DNA from: Altererythrobacter sp. Root672
Lineage (GTDB): Bacteria; Pseudomonadota; Alphaproteobacteria; Sphingomonadales; Sphingomonadaceae
NCBI RefSeq assembly: GCF_001427865.1
Contig: NZ_LMHH01000001.1
Location: forward strand, 1,922,001 to 1,986,000
Reading direction: 5' to 3'
DNA: 64,000 nt
The notes below the pieces were generated by a model. The model was not told where the DNA came from and searched no databases. It worked only from the letters and a program-made list of their open reading frames with translations. The position numbers and the translations under genes were made by a program. Shown here piece by piece: positions 43,385-53,638 of the stretch; the first letter of the stretch is position 1, and each line of letters starts with the position of its first letter.

Positions 43385-44431
43385 CTACCCTGCCCGGAGT
43401 CCGCTGCCGTCGGCATAGCGGATACCGTCTCGGAACTGCCGCGGACTGAGATTGGTCCAACGCCGGAATGCCCGGGTGAAGCTCGCGTTTTCGGCATAAC
43501 CCAGCGCCGAGGCAACTTCGGCGATGCTCATGCGGCTATTAGCCAGCAGCCTCTTGGCGAGGGCTTCGCGCCGGTCGTCGAGCAGGCCCTGGAACGACTT
43601 CTTCTCGAGGTTGAGCCTGCGATAGAGCGTGGACTGCGAGACGCGCATTTCCTGCGCGAGCCGAGCGAAGCTCACCTTCTGCTGGATCGATGTCGGCGTC
43701 AGTGCGCCCACCACCCGATCGCCGAAGCTCTGCACTCCGACCTTCGATTCCAGACGGTCACGTAGCTGCGATTCGAGAATGACGGCGAGGGCATCGCTCA
43801 GCGCTACCGAGCGGATCGTGAGATCCGATGACTTCACGATCACCGCATTGCGGGTCTGTCGAAAATAGACCGGGCAGGAGAAGGCGTGCTCGTACCTGCG
43901 GCGCGGCCCTTCGGGGCCATGTTCGAGGTGGACCTCGACAGGATCGCATCGTCCGCCGGCATAGGCCCGGATCAGGCGGATGATGACGCCCAGCGAGTAT
44001 TCTGCGTCCTGGCGGCGTGGGGAGATCCGGTCATCCCGGATCTGATAGGAAATGGAGGCGAGCTCGCCGTCCACTTCCACCGCGTTGTCGGTCGCGTCCT
44101 GCACCGCCGACACGTAGCGGCAGAGATTGGCGAGCCCCTGGCCGAGCGTATCGGAACTGAGGACCAGAAAGCCCAGAGCTCCCAGCGTTTCGGGCCCGGC
44201 GCTGGCCGACAGAGACAGACCAATCAGCGGATCCTTCGAAAACTCCGCGGCCGCCTCGAACAGGGCGACGTAGCTTCGCAAGGGTATGTGGTCGTTCACA
44301 TCCTCGAGGCGCGAGGGCTTGATGTCCACCGAGGCGAGCAGCTTGCCGAGCGGAAGGCCAAGCTCCCGCAGCCGCTCGACGAGTTCTCTCGCCACCAGCA
44401 CTGACACCATGGGTTCAACTGCGACTTTCAT
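43385..44431 (-). CDS. AraC-family regulator
   Basis: A 348-aa protein with an N-terminal arabinose-binding-like domain of the OruR/ArgR group (residues ~15-200) and a C-terminal AraC DNA-binding domain: VSFARLAQEMRVSQSTLYRR and SIAEVASALGYAENASFTRA, then FRRWTNLSPRQFRDG. It lies between the aldehyde dehydrogenase and TyrRS-like genes on the same strand. The tandem 16-bp repeats upstream of the aldehyde dehydrogenase and aminotransferase, at 21-bp spacing, suit an AraC-type protein, so it is a candidate regulator of the whole 42-54 kb block. Confidence 0.9.
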   Translation of the reverse strand: MKVAVEPMVSVLVARELVERLRELGLPLGKLLASVDIKPSRLEDVNDHIPLRSYVALFEAAAEFSKDPLIGLSLSASAGPETLGALGFLVLSSDTLGQGLANLCRYVSAVQDATDNAVEVDGELASISYQIRDDRISPRRQDAEYSLGVIIRLIRAYAGGRCDPVEVHLEHGPEGPRRRYEHAFSCPVYFRQTRNAVIVKSSDLTIRSVALSDALAVILESQLRDRLESKVGVQSFGDRVVGALTPTSIQQKVSFARLAQEMRVSQSTLYRRLNLEKKSFQGLLDDRREALAKRLLANSRMSIAEVASALGYAENASFTRAFRRWTNLSPRQFRDGIRYADGSGLRAG

Positions 44432-44449
44432 GACCCCTTTCCAATCAGC

Positions 44450-45937
44450 TCAGTAGGCCACGCACACAGACTTGATCTCTGTGTAGGGTGCAAGCGCGTC
44501 AGGCCCGAAGTCGCGTCCCAGACCCGATTGTTTGTATCCGCCAAATGGAAGGTTTGGATCGACCGGTACGTGCGTGTTCACGTAGACGGTGCCGGCCTCG
44601 ATGCGCGGAATCAGGTCCATCGTGCGGGAAAGGTCATTCGACCAGATGCTGGCGACAAGGCCGTAGGGAGAGTCGTTTGCCAGTTGGACGGCCGCGTCCG
44701 CATTGTCGACCGGTGTAACACTCAGCACGGGCCCGAACACCTCCTCGCGCTGGATCGCCGCATCCGACCCCGCGCCGGTAACCAGCGTCGGCGAAACGTA
44801 GAAGCCGCTTGATGGGACCGCTGCTCCGCTGATTGCCGTGGCGCCGGCCGCGCCGGCCTCGCGGATCCGTTCCCTGACCCGGTCGCGGTGCTGGGCCGAG
44901 ACCAGCGGATTGATCTGCATCGCCGGGTCAAGGCCCGGTCCGATCGTCATGGCCTTGACCGCCTCCCGAAGGGCCTCAAGCAGACCTTCGTACGCCGGAC
45001 GCTCGACGTAGATGCGCGACAAAGACGCACAGACCTGGCCGCTGTTGAGGAACGCGGCACCGAGCAGGCCCGGGGCGATCCGGGCGGGATCGGCGTCCGC
45101 CAGAACGATGGCCGGGTTCTTGCCGCCTAGTTCAAGCGAAAAGCGTGCCATGCGATCGATCGCAGCCCGGCCGATCTGCTTGCCGGTCGCGGTCGAACCG
45201 GTGAAGCTTACCTTTGCGACGGCCGGATGACCGACCAGCGCAGTCCCCGTTGTCGCGCCGCGTCCGACGGCGACGTTGAATACGCCGGCGGGGACACCCG
45301 CTTCGATCGCCAGTTCCGCGAGCCGCAAGGCGCTCAACGGCGTGAACTCGGACGGCTTGAGCACCACCGTGCAGCCCGCCGCAAGCGCAGGCATCACCTT
45401 CCACAGCGCGATCATCATCGGGAAGTTCCACGGTGCGATGGCCGCGACGACGCCTACGGGTTCCGGCCGGGTATAGGCGTGGTAGCGCCCGCCCGGCACG
45501 ACGGGGATCGATAGGTCGAGTGTAAGGCCGGTAGTCTTGGTCGCGAGCCCGGCGATGTAGCGCATGTATTCAACCGAAGCCCCGACATCGACCGCCCTGG
45601 CGATGGCAATCGACTTGCCCTGATTCCAGGTTTCGAGCTGCGCCAGTTCCTCGCCATGCTGTTCGACAAGATTGGCAAACTGCAGGAGAATGCGTTCGCG
45701 GTCGGCCGGCCTCAATCCCGTCCAGCGCCGGTCCCGAAAGGCCTGGTCGGCGGACGCCACCACCCTTTCAACATCTGCGGGGCTCGCCTCCGGGAAGCGG
45801 GCGATTGCTTCCTCGGTCGCAGGATCAAGGAGAGTCAGAGGGTCTCCCGAACCCCTCGCGAAGACGCCGTCGATAAAAAGGGCCGACGGCGCGCTAGCAA
45901 ACTGCCTGACCTCGGCTGAAAGACTGATGCCGGGCAT
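44450..45937 (-). CDS. NAD(P)-dependent aldehyde dehydrogenase
   Basis: A 495-aa enzyme of the ALDH superfamily. Key blocks are VAAIAPWNFPMMIALWKVMP, the catalytic Glu in SLELGGKNPAIVL, the catalytic Cys in FLNSGQVCASLSRIYV, and EEVFGPVLSV. The C-terminal PFGGYKQSGLGRDFG segment is normal. It could oxidise an aldehyde from amine or aromatic amino-acid breakdown (phenylacetaldehyde-like), consistent with the aminotransferase and homogentisate genes nearby. Two 16-bp repeats lie upstream. Confidence 0.9.
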   Translation of the reverse strand: MPGISLSAEVRQFASAPSALFIDGVFARGSGDPLTLLDPATEEAIARFPEASPADVERVVASADQAFRDRRWTGLRPADRERILLQFANLVEQHGEELAQLETWNQGKSIAIARAVDVGASVEYMRYIAGLATKTTGLTLDLSIPVVPGGRYHAYTRPEPVGVVAAIAPWNFPMMIALWKVMPALAAGCTVVLKPSEFTPLSALRLAELAIEAGVPAGVFNVAVGRGATTGTALVGHPAVAKVSFTGSTATGKQIGRAAIDRMARFSLELGGKNPAIVLADADPARIAPGLLGAAFLNSGQVCASLSRIYVERPAYEGLLEALREAVKAMTIGPGLDPAMQINPLVSAQHRDRVRERIREAGAAGATAISGAAVPSSGFYVSPTLVTGAGSDAAIQREEVFGPVLSVTPVDNADAAVQLANDSPYGLVASIWSNDLSRTMDLIPRIEAGTVYVNTHVPVDPNLPFGGYKQSGLGRDFGPDALAPYTEIKSVCVAY

Positions 45938-46012
45938 GTTTTCTCCCCAATGACGCGCGGCTGACCAACTCGCTGCGTCGTCGCAGAATGGCCCAATCCT
46001 GCCGATCAGCTG

Positions 46013-46049
46013 TTGATATTTGCAGTCATAAAATTGATATTTTCAGTCA
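46013..46049 (-). promoter_or_regulatory. Tandem 16-bp operator repeats upstream of aldehyde dehydrogenase
   Basis: TTGATATTTGCAGTCA (46013-46028) and TTGATATTTTCAGTCA (46034-46049) differ at one base and start 21 bp apart, two turns of the helix. They lie about 75-110 bp upstream of the aldehyde dehydrogenase start. A third copy lies upstream of the aminotransferase. The spacing is characteristic of AraC-family half-sites. Confidence 0.6.
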
Positions 46050-46168
46050 AACGCCACGACAGGTTTACCCTTCACGCTGCGTTTGGCGCCGCCCTTCTGC
46101 GCCTGCCCGGAGCCAAAGGTCGCAAGGCAGCAGATGCCACGAACTGGAGGACGGGCCGGCCGCGGCGA

Positions 46169-47872
46169 TCAGTCCCGTGGCGCGGTGTAGATTTCCTCGC
46201 CGTTGATGAAGGTGCGCAGGACCCTGGTGTCGTGAACCGTGGTGATCGGAACCTCGAAAATGTTCCGGTCAATGACAACCAGGTCGGCGAGCTTGCCCGT
46301 TTCAATCGTGCCAGTCGCCGAATCCATGTTCATCTGCCGGGCAGAAGCGCGGGTGAACATATCGATCGCCTCTTCGAGGGTGATGCGCTCCTGTGCCCCG
46401 AGGACCTCGCCTGTGCCGCCCGGGACCTGCCGAGTGACGAGCGTCTCGATGGCGATCCACGGATTGACTGAGGGTACCACTGACCAGTCCGATCCCGGAA
46501 CCGAAAGCGCGCCGGCGTCGAGCGCCTCCCTGACGGGAATCCAACGTTTCATCCGCTCCTCGCCGACGGCCTTGCGGATATCTCCGATGATTGGCGACGG
46601 ATACCAAATGTATGGTGAGAACTCGAAGGCGGCCTCGATCGAACGCGCCCGTTTGATGTCGTCAGGCTGGACCAGACTGTTGTGTCCGACATTGTGATAA
46701 TAGCCGGAAAACCCGTTGGCATTGCGCGTCGCCTCGATCGCGTTGAGACCGGCCCGCACGGCGGCGTCGCCCGCCGCATGAAACTTCACCGTCAGTCCCA
46801 TCGCATCGAAGCGCGTGACCATCACGTTGAGCTCGTCCTGGGGAATCATCAGGATGCCCTTCTCGCGTCCCTGATGGTCATCGCCGTGTGCCGAAGGCTC
46901 GTAGTCCTCGAGGAGCGCGGCCGTATGTCCGTCGGTCGGAACACCATCGAGGAACACCTTGACGCAGGTCGGACTGAACCTGTCGCGGGCATAGAACATG
47001 CGCTGGGCAATGAGGTCCGTCTCGCGAAAGATCATGCAGCCCCAGACGCGCTGTTTGAGTTCACCCCGATCGGCGAGCGTCGCATAGGCAATCGCACCGG
47101 GAGTGCTCAGGCCCGCATCCGTGAAGGACGTGATCCCGTAGGAACCCATCAGATCGAGCGACCACTTGAGTGACTCGAGGTACCGTTCCCGGCTCGGCGG
47201 CGGCACATGCCGACGCACGAGGCCCGCTGCGCTTTCGCGCAGAATGCCGGTGGGCTCGCCCCGGGCGTCCCGTTCGATCACGCCGTTTGGAGGGTTCGGC
47301 GTATCCCGGGTGATCCCGGCAACCTTGAGTGCTGCGGTGTTGGCCCAGCTGCTGTGTCCGCTGATGTCCTCGAAGACGACCGGATTGTCCGGCGAAACCG
47401 CATCAAGCATCGACCGGTGCGGTGGTGTGGATCCGAACGACGCGGCTTCATAGGCCCGTCCGGTTACCCATTCACCTGGTTTTGACTTCGCCACACAGGC
47501 AGCCGTGACGGCGAAAACCTGCTGTGGCGTCGCGCCATGCGGGATCGCGCACCGGAACTGATCGATGCCCGCACCAATGGGGTGGACATGCATGTCGTGC
47601 AGACCCGGGAGCACGGTGGCGCCGTGGAGATCGATGACACGGGTCGAGGCCCGCTTGTGGGGCGCGACCGTGGCGTTTTCCCCCACCGCCACGATCGCTC
47701 CGTTCGAGATCGCCAAAGCACTGGCCCAGCCATTCGGCGTGTAGATCCGACCATTTTCCAGGACGGTATCTGCCGGAGCCGGTTCGACCTCTTCCAGCAT
47801 GCCATTGAGCTGCGCGGTCGCAGGAGTGGCCGACCCAAGCAGTAAGCCGAGCGCAAGTACAATCGTTCTCAT
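46169..47872 (-). CDS. Exported YtcJ-type amidohydrolase (copy 1)
   Basis: A 567-aa protein from the ATG at 47872 with the signal MRTIVLALGLLLGSATPATA. It has amidohydrolase metal motifs: LHDMHVHP (HxH), KVFLDGVPTDGHTAA, KFHAAGDAAV and PGSDWSVVPSVNPW (metal Asp), and ends TGKLADLVVID before the last strand. It is a close paralogue of the next gene. Its likely role is hydrolysis of an amide or imide in the periplasm; the substrate is unknown. Confidence 0.88.
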   Translation of the reverse strand: MRTIVLALGLLLGSATPATAQLNGMLEEVEPAPADTVLENGRIYTPNGWASALAISNGAIVAVGENATVAPHKRASTRVIDLHGATVLPGLHDMHVHPIGAGIDQFRCAIPHGATPQQVFAVTAACVAKSKPGEWVTGRAYEAASFGSTPPHRSMLDAVSPDNPVVFEDISGHSSWANTAALKVAGITRDTPNPPNGVIERDARGEPTGILRESAAGLVRRHVPPPSRERYLESLKWSLDLMGSYGITSFTDAGLSTPGAIAYATLADRGELKQRVWGCMIFRETDLIAQRMFYARDRFSPTCVKVFLDGVPTDGHTAALLEDYEPSAHGDDHQGREKGILMIPQDELNVMVTRFDAMGLTVKFHAAGDAAVRAGLNAIEATRNANGFSGYYHNVGHNSLVQPDDIKRARSIEAAFEFSPYIWYPSPIIGDIRKAVGEERMKRWIPVREALDAGALSVPGSDWSVVPSVNPWIAIETLVTRQVPGGTGEVLGAQERITLEEAIDMFTRASARQMNMDSATGTIETGKLADLVVIDRNIFEVPITTVHDTRVLRTFINGEEIYTAPRD

Positions 47873-47910
47873 GGCAGCCCCATCTGATGACTTGTCGCTG
47901 TCCCGCAGGC

Positions 47911-49617
47911 TCAATTGCCAGCAGGCGCGGTGTAGACCTCCTCGCCGTTGATGAAGGTGCGCAGCACCCTGGTGTCGTGAACCGTGGTGATCGGAACCTC
48001 GAAGATGTTGCGGTCGATCACGACGAGGTCGGCGAGTTTGCCGCGCTCGATTGTGCCGGTGGAGGCATCCATGTTCATCTGGCGGGCAGAAGCACGGGTG
48101 AACATGTCGACTGCCTGCTCGAGGGTGATGCGTTCCTCTGCCCCGAGCGCCTCGCCGCCGCCGCCAGGAACTTGCCTCGTGACCAGCGTTTCAATCGCAA
48201 TCCACGGATTGACCGATGGCACCACCGACCAGTCCGAGCCCGGGACCGACAGTGCGCCGGCGTCGAGCGCATCCTTGACCGGAATCCAGCGCTTCATCCG
48301 CTCTTCGCCGACGGCCTTGCGGATGTCGCCGATGATCGGGGACACGTACCAGATGTAAGGCGAAAACTCGAACGCCGCTCCGATCGAGCGGGCGCGTCGG
48401 ATATCGTCCATCTGCACAAAGCTGTTGTGTCCGACGTTGTGATAGGAGCCCGAAAAGCCGTTGGTGTTGCGCGCAGCTGCAATCGCGTCGAGACCGGCGT
48501 GCACGGCGGCGTCGCCGGCAGCATGGAACTTAACCGTGAGACCCATGGCATCGTACTGGGTCACCATCCGGTTGAGCTCATCCTGCGGCACGAGCAGCAT
48601 GCCTTTTTCGCGGCCCTCGTCAGCGTGGAGGTGCGGTGAAGGCACGTAGTTCTCGACCATTGCAGCCGTATGGCCATCGGTCGGCACGCCATCGAGGACG
48701 ACCTTCACGCAGGTCGGGCTAAACCGGTCGCGCGCATAGAGCATGCGATCATTGATGAGGCTCGCGTCCCGGAACCACATGCAACCTCGAACGCGCTGCT
48801 TGAGCTCGCCTCGATCCGCCAGCGTGGAATAGGCGATCGCCCCCGAGCGCGAGACACCTGCATCATCGAAAGCAGTGATGCCGAACGAGAGCATCAGATC
48901 CGTTGACCACTTGTGGGCCAGCAGCTGCTGTTCGGCAGACGGTGGCGGGACTTTCGCGGAGACCAGACCGGCGGCGCTTTCGCGCAGCACGCCGGTGGGC
49001 TCGCCGTTCGCGTCACGCTCGATGATGCCGCCCGGAGGATTGGGCGTATCGCGGGTGATCCCGGCGATCCTGAGCGCGGCAGAGTTGGCCCAGCTGCTGT
49101 GGCCGCTGATGTCGCTAAAGATCACTGGGTTGTTCGGTGCGACCTTGTCGAGCATCGACCTGTGCGGCGGCGTGTCCCCGAAGGAATCGGCCTGGTACGC
49201 GCGCCCCTGCACCCATTCACCAGGCTTGAGCTTCTTCGCGCACGCTGCCGTGATGTCAAAGATCTGCTGCGGGCTGGAACCATGGGGCAGCTGACAGCTG
49301 AACTGCTCCATGCCCGCGCCGCCCGGGTGGACATGCATGTCATGGAGGCCCGGCAATACCGTCTTGCCCTGAAGGTCGAGCACCCGGGTGGTTGGCGAGC
49401 GGTGCCGCTCAACTGCCGCTGAATCGCCCACCGCGACGATCGCGCCGTGCGAAATGGCCAGCGAGGTTACCCAGCCCGATGGCGTGTAGATCCGTCCATT
49501 GGTGATAATGGTGTCCGCCGGCGTGGGCTGAGCGGACTGCTGCACCGGCCCTGGTTGGGAGAGGGCCGGCGTCGAGGTCAGGATTGTGCAGGCAAGGGCG
49601 AGAGCAATCTTTTTCAT
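47911..49617 (-). CDS. Exported YtcJ-type amidohydrolase (copy 2)
   Basis: A 568-aa protein with a signal peptide ending LTSTPALSQ. Metal motifs match copy 1: LHDMHVHPGG, KVVLDGVPTDGHTAA, KFHAAGDAAVHAG and PGSDWSVVPSVNPW. The two proteins are alike nearly end to end, so this is a tandem duplication with moderate divergence concentrated in the middle. It lies upstream of copy 1, probably in one operon behind the TonB receptor. Confidence 0.88.
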   Translation of the reverse strand: MKKIALALACTILTSTPALSQPGPVQQSAQPTPADTIITNGRIYTPSGWVTSLAISHGAIVAVGDSAAVERHRSPTTRVLDLQGKTVLPGLHDMHVHPGGAGMEQFSCQLPHGSSPQQIFDITAACAKKLKPGEWVQGRAYQADSFGDTPPHRSMLDKVAPNNPVIFSDISGHSSWANSAALRIAGITRDTPNPPGGIIERDANGEPTGVLRESAAGLVSAKVPPPSAEQQLLAHKWSTDLMLSFGITAFDDAGVSRSGAIAYSTLADRGELKQRVRGCMWFRDASLINDRMLYARDRFSPTCVKVVLDGVPTDGHTAAMVENYVPSPHLHADEGREKGMLLVPQDELNRMVTQYDAMGLTVKFHAAGDAAVHAGLDAIAAARNTNGFSGSYHNVGHNSFVQMDDIRRARSIGAAFEFSPYIWYVSPIIGDIRKAVGEERMKRWIPVKDALDAGALSVPGSDWSVVPSVNPWIAIETLVTRQVPGGGGEALGAEERITLEQAVDMFTRASARQMNMDASTGTIERGKLADLVVIDRNIFEVPITTVHDTRVLRTFINGEEVYTAPAGN

Positions 49618-49689
49618 GGTTCTGTCCAGTGTGCGAGGCCGTCAGGGCGAGGCAGGTTGGCGGGACGCGGAGCGTCCCGCCGGAGAAGA

Positions 49690-52122
49690 TCAGTAGCGGC
49701 CGATCACGGTGATGCCGAACGTCCGCGGACGCAGGGTCGTGTCGGTGTAGAGCGAGTTCGGTCCCGGCGGTCCCGGAGTGCGCGCCCGCGTGAGCTGCGG
49801 GTTGGCGTTGAAGACGTTGTTGACGAACAGCGAGACGTCGAAGGTTTCGAGTTCGATGCCTGTCCGCAGCGAGAGGGTCGTGCTTGACGGCCGTCCAGGG
49901 ATGGTCGGATCGGTCCCGCCGTTTGCAGGGTTTGTCCCCGGTACGAGTGCGGTCTGACGGCTGAGATGCTGGAAATCGAAGCGGGTGTAACCGCGCTTGT
50001 CAGCAATGTCGTAGCCGTACTGACCGTTAAGATAGATCGTCCAGGGGTTGAGCGGAATATCGTCGCCCTCGGTCACGATCGGTCGCACACCCGGCGCACG
50101 CGATGGACCGCCATAGACAGTCTCGTTGAACTCCGCCTTGGTGTAGCCAATCGAGGCGCCGAGCGCGAAGTCGTCGGTGACATTGGCCGTCAACGCCACG
50201 TCGAAGCCCTTGCTGGTGGCTGACCCAAGGTTCTCGACGAAAGTGAAACCGCACTGGGCCAGTGCGACCGTCTGCTGGATGTTGCTCCAGTCGATGTAGA
50301 ACGCGCTCGCGTCAACCTGCAGGTGCCGGCCGAACAGCCGGTTCTTCGAGCCGACCTCATAGCTCCACACGCTGTCGGAATCGAAGAAGGCCGGGCGATT
50401 GGTCAGGCCCAGCCCTCCAAGCGCAGTGCCCGGAAGGGGATCGGGCCCCGCCGTGACGCCGCAGGGCAGTCCGACCGCGGGATTGTAGCCGCCAACCCGG
50501 TAGCCCTTGGCCGCCGAGGCGTAGAGCATGTTGTTGTCGTCGGCCTGGTAGGACACGCCGAGCTTGGGCGTAACGGGCGTTTCCTTCTGTTTGCCGGAGT
50601 CGTTCACTTCCGGACCTACAACGGGACCATAGAAGTGCGCATCTGCGGTGAAGCGGGTGTCGGCGACACGAAGGCCCGCCGTCACGGTAAGCTTGTCGGT
50701 GACCTTAAAGTCGGCCTGGGCGAAGCCGGCGATCTGTTCGTCGACCGCCTCCATGTCGTCGAGAACGAACGTGTAGCGCCCGTCAACCAGAGGCACCCCG
50801 CCGAAGATGATGTCGAAGAGCGTCGGCCCGCCCGGGAAGACCGGATTGCCGAGAAGCACGGGGTCATCAAGATACTCGTTCTCGACGAACTGCGCGGCCC
50901 GCTGCTTGTTATGGGAGTAGAACATCCCGACGACCCAGTTGAAGCGGGCGTCGGCATCGGACGACTGCAGTCGCAGCTCCTGGGTGAAGTTCTGCTGCTC
51001 GTTGGACTGAAGCGCACGAGCCTCGATGCCGGCTGGATAGAACGGGTTTCCGGCCCAGATCCCCGCTTCGAATGCCGTGTAGTCGTTCACCGCGCTCTGG
51101 CTGCGATCGAAGTACGAGGTATTCGAGACGAGGCTGACGGCGCCAAGCTCTAGCTCGATCTTCAGCGCCGGCAGGACGAACCGGTCACGGTTTGTGTTCG
51201 GAACGGCGCCTCCAGTTCGGTACTCGCTGCTATCGGGATCCGAGAGCACTTCCCAGAAGGCGTTGCTCTCGTCGTTGGTGACCTTCTGGTAGAAAACCGA
51301 GGGCGTGATGGTCAGCGTTTCGGTTGGAGCAAATGCCAGCGAGCTCTGGAGCACGAGCGTGTCCTGCGAATTGGCATTCTTGTCGAGGAGGTTCGTCGGC
51401 TCACGCGTGGTCCGGTCAAAGTCCACCCGGTCGATGAAGCCGCCGTCCCGCCGGTAGTAGCCGCTCGCCCTGAACGCGAGTTTGTCGTTGATCAGGGGCA
51501 CGCTGAACGCCGCGCCGATTTCGTAGCTTTCGTCGCCGCTCTTGGTCGTTGCGAGCTCGGCACGGCCATAGGCCTGCACCTCGTTGAGGTCGGGGCGAGG
51601 AGTGATGAAGCGCACGGTCCCGCCTTCGGAGCCCGCGCCGAACAGGGTGCCCTGTGGTCCGCGCAGCACCTCGACCCGCTCGAGATCGAACACCGCAGGA
51701 AAGGGAGTGAACGCCGAAAAGCCGATCGAACGGACCTGGATTGGCGTGTCGTCGATATAGATGCCGGTGGTCGCGGAACCCGCGGTCGAGGCAATACCGC
51801 GGATCGAGATCGTCGCGGCCGAGGCATTCCGGCCGTCGCCTCTGGTGAGCGTTACACCGGGCGTCTTTGCGGCAATATCGTCCACCCGACGCACACCCTG
51901 CTCGTCCAGTTTCTCCTGCGAGAACGCCGCCACGCTCACCGGAACCTTTGACAGGTTCTGGTCCCTCAGCGTTGCCGTTACCACGATGTCGCCGCCCTGT
52001 TCGCTGTCACGCTCCTCCGCGGATGACGCGTCCTGGGCGTGACCCGCTACCGGGCTAGCCACAACCGCCAGTGCGGCAGCCGAAATCAACAGTCGCTTCT
52101 GACTTTTTCTGGATATGCGCAT
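49690..52122 (-). CDS. TonB-dependent receptor
   Basis: An 810-aa outer-membrane receptor with signal MRISRKSQKRLLISAAALAV cleaved near GHAQ, a TonB-box region GGDIVVTATLRDQNLSKVPV, plug motifs (VRRVDDIAAKTPGVTLTRG, RVEVLRGPQGTLFG) and a barrel ending in TFGITVIGRY. It leads the unit with both amidohydrolases and is between them and the aminotransferase, so its ligand is probably their substrate, perhaps an amide or a peptide-like compound. Confidence 0.92.
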   Translation of the reverse strand: MRISRKSQKRLLISAAALAVVASPVAGHAQDASSAEERDSEQGGDIVVTATLRDQNLSKVPVSVAAFSQEKLDEQGVRRVDDIAAKTPGVTLTRGDGRNASAATISIRGIASTAGSATTGIYIDDTPIQVRSIGFSAFTPFPAVFDLERVEVLRGPQGTLFGAGSEGGTVRFITPRPDLNEVQAYGRAELATTKSGDESYEIGAAFSVPLINDKLAFRASGYYRRDGGFIDRVDFDRTTREPTNLLDKNANSQDTLVLQSSLAFAPTETLTITPSVFYQKVTNDESNAFWEVLSDPDSSEYRTGGAVPNTNRDRFVLPALKIELELGAVSLVSNTSYFDRSQSAVNDYTAFEAGIWAGNPFYPAGIEARALQSNEQQNFTQELRLQSSDADARFNWVVGMFYSHNKQRAAQFVENEYLDDPVLLGNPVFPGGPTLFDIIFGGVPLVDGRYTFVLDDMEAVDEQIAGFAQADFKVTDKLTVTAGLRVADTRFTADAHFYGPVVGPEVNDSGKQKETPVTPKLGVSYQADDNNMLYASAAKGYRVGGYNPAVGLPCGVTAGPDPLPGTALGGLGLTNRPAFFDSDSVWSYEVGSKNRLFGRHLQVDASAFYIDWSNIQQTVALAQCGFTFVENLGSATSKGFDVALTANVTDDFALGASIGYTKAEFNETVYGGPSRAPGVRPIVTEGDDIPLNPWTIYLNGQYGYDIADKRGYTRFDFQHLSRQTALVPGTNPANGGTDPTIPGRPSSTTLSLRTGIELETFDVSLFVNNVFNANPQLTRARTPGPPGPNSLYTDTTLRPRTFGITVIGRY

Positions 52123-52186
52123 TTCCCAACCCCTTCGCTAATTAGCTGCCCCCACGGGTTTCAACTTTTTGTTTTTAATGCTTATT

Positions 52187-53593
52187 TCATGAGATCGTCT
52201 CGAAGGCGCCATTGAGCGCTTCGATAATCACGTCCACCTCCGCCTCGGAGATCACGAGCGGCGGAGAGAGGATGAGCTTGGTTCCGACAGGGCGTACAAT
52301 CGCGCCTCGCGCACGGGCCGCGTCGGCCAGCCTGTAGGCGAGGCCCTCTTCCGGATTGATCGGCTCGCGAGTGGTCTTGTCGGTGACCAAGTCGATCGCG
52401 ATCATCAATCCCTTGCCGCGAACGTTGCCAACCACGGCAGCGGTCTGCTCGAGCGGTTTCAGCCCTTCGAGAAGCCGCGCACCAGTGCTGGCAGCGCGGC
52501 CGGGAAGGTCGTCGCGCTCGACGATATCGAGACACGCCAGGGCGGCGGCGCAGCCAAGCGGGTGGCCGGTATAGGTGTAGCCGTGCATGATCGCGCCGGT
52601 GAAGCTCGCGTCGTCATCCCACGCCGAGGCGACCCGCCGGTTGAAGATCGTAGCGCCGAGCGGGATGTAGCCCGAGCTCAGCCCCTTCGCGACGCACATG
52701 ATGTCGGGTTTGACGCCCCAGCCTCGCGAGCCGAACATCGCACCCGAGCGGCCGAAGCCGGTTACCACCTCGTCAGCGACAAGCAGAATGCCGTAGCGAT
52801 CGCAAACCTCGCGGATCAGCGGCCAGTAGTTGGCCGGCGGCACGATAACTCCCCCCGCACCCTGGATCGGTTCGGCAAAGAAGGCCGCGACCGTGTCGGG
52901 CCCTTGGAACTCGATCTCGCGCGCAAGCGCTTCAGCGCAGATCCGGCCAAGCTCCTCCGGGTCGTCGGTCCACGGGTTGCGGTAGATCCACGGGCACTCG
53001 ACCTGGAAACAGTTCGAAAGCAGCGGCTCGTAGTTGGCCCGGAACGAGGGAATGCCGTTCATCGAGACCCCGCCCAGGTGAGTGCCGTGGTAGGCATTCT
53101 TGAGCGAGAAGAATTTGACCCGCTGCGGCTGTCCCTTGAGACGCCAGTACTGCCGCGACAGCTTCATCGCGGTTTCGACGGCATCGGACCCGCCCTGCGA
53201 GAACAGCACGCGGGCCATGTCTTCCTGCGCGGTCATCTCGATCAGCTTGCGCGAAAGAAGGATCGAGGGCGGTGTCGCTGTGCCGTCGAACGGCGAGTAG
53301 TAGGCGATCTGCGAAAGCTGCTGCTGTATCGCTTCGATTACCTCGGCCCGGCCGTGCCCGACGTTGACGCACCACAGGCCGGCAACGCCGTCCACGTAGC
53401 TCCTGCCATCGATATCCTCGACAACCGCCCCGCGACCTCTGGTGATGATCAGGGGCGGATCCTGCTCCAGCCGTTTCGGATGGACCATGGGGTGCCACTG
53501 GTACCGGGCGTTGGCGGCTTTCAGCAGATTGTCATCTGCGCGATCCAGAAGGGCATTCGAGGATTTGTGTTCGGTCATGATACCTCTGTTCAT
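52187..53593 (-). CDS. Class III aminotransferase
   Basis: A 468-aa PLP-dependent omega-type aminotransferase. The pattern is clear: GVAGLWCVNVGHGRAEV, SQGGSDAVETAMKLSRQYW, LLVADEVVTGFGRSG with the cofactor Asp, and the catalytic Lys in CVAKGLSSGYIPLGA. It ends in a normal small domain. The members act on amines or beta-alanine-type amino acids with pyruvate; alanine made here could be handled by the alanine dehydrogenase next door. A 16-bp operator copy lies upstream. Confidence 0.9.
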   Translation of the reverse strand: MNRGIMTEHKSSNALLDRADDNLLKAANARYQWHPMVHPKRLEQDPPLIITRGRGAVVEDIDGRSYVDGVAGLWCVNVGHGRAEVIEAIQQQLSQIAYYSPFDGTATPPSILLSRKLIEMTAQEDMARVLFSQGGSDAVETAMKLSRQYWRLKGQPQRVKFFSLKNAYHGTHLGGVSMNGIPSFRANYEPLLSNCFQVECPWIYRNPWTDDPEELGRICAEALAREIEFQGPDTVAAFFAEPIQGAGGVIVPPANYWPLIREVCDRYGILLVADEVVTGFGRSGAMFGSRGWGVKPDIMCVAKGLSSGYIPLGATIFNRRVASAWDDDASFTGAIMHGYTYTGHPLGCAAALACLDIVERDDLPGRAASTGARLLEGLKPLEQTAAVVGNVRGKGLMIAIDLVTDKTTREPINPEEGLAYRLADAARARGAIVRPVGTKLILSPPLVISEAEVDVIIEALNGAFETIS

Positions 53594-53638
53594 GGCTCCA
53601 GGGCCGAACGGAGAATGGCTCAGTGACCGGCAATTGCG

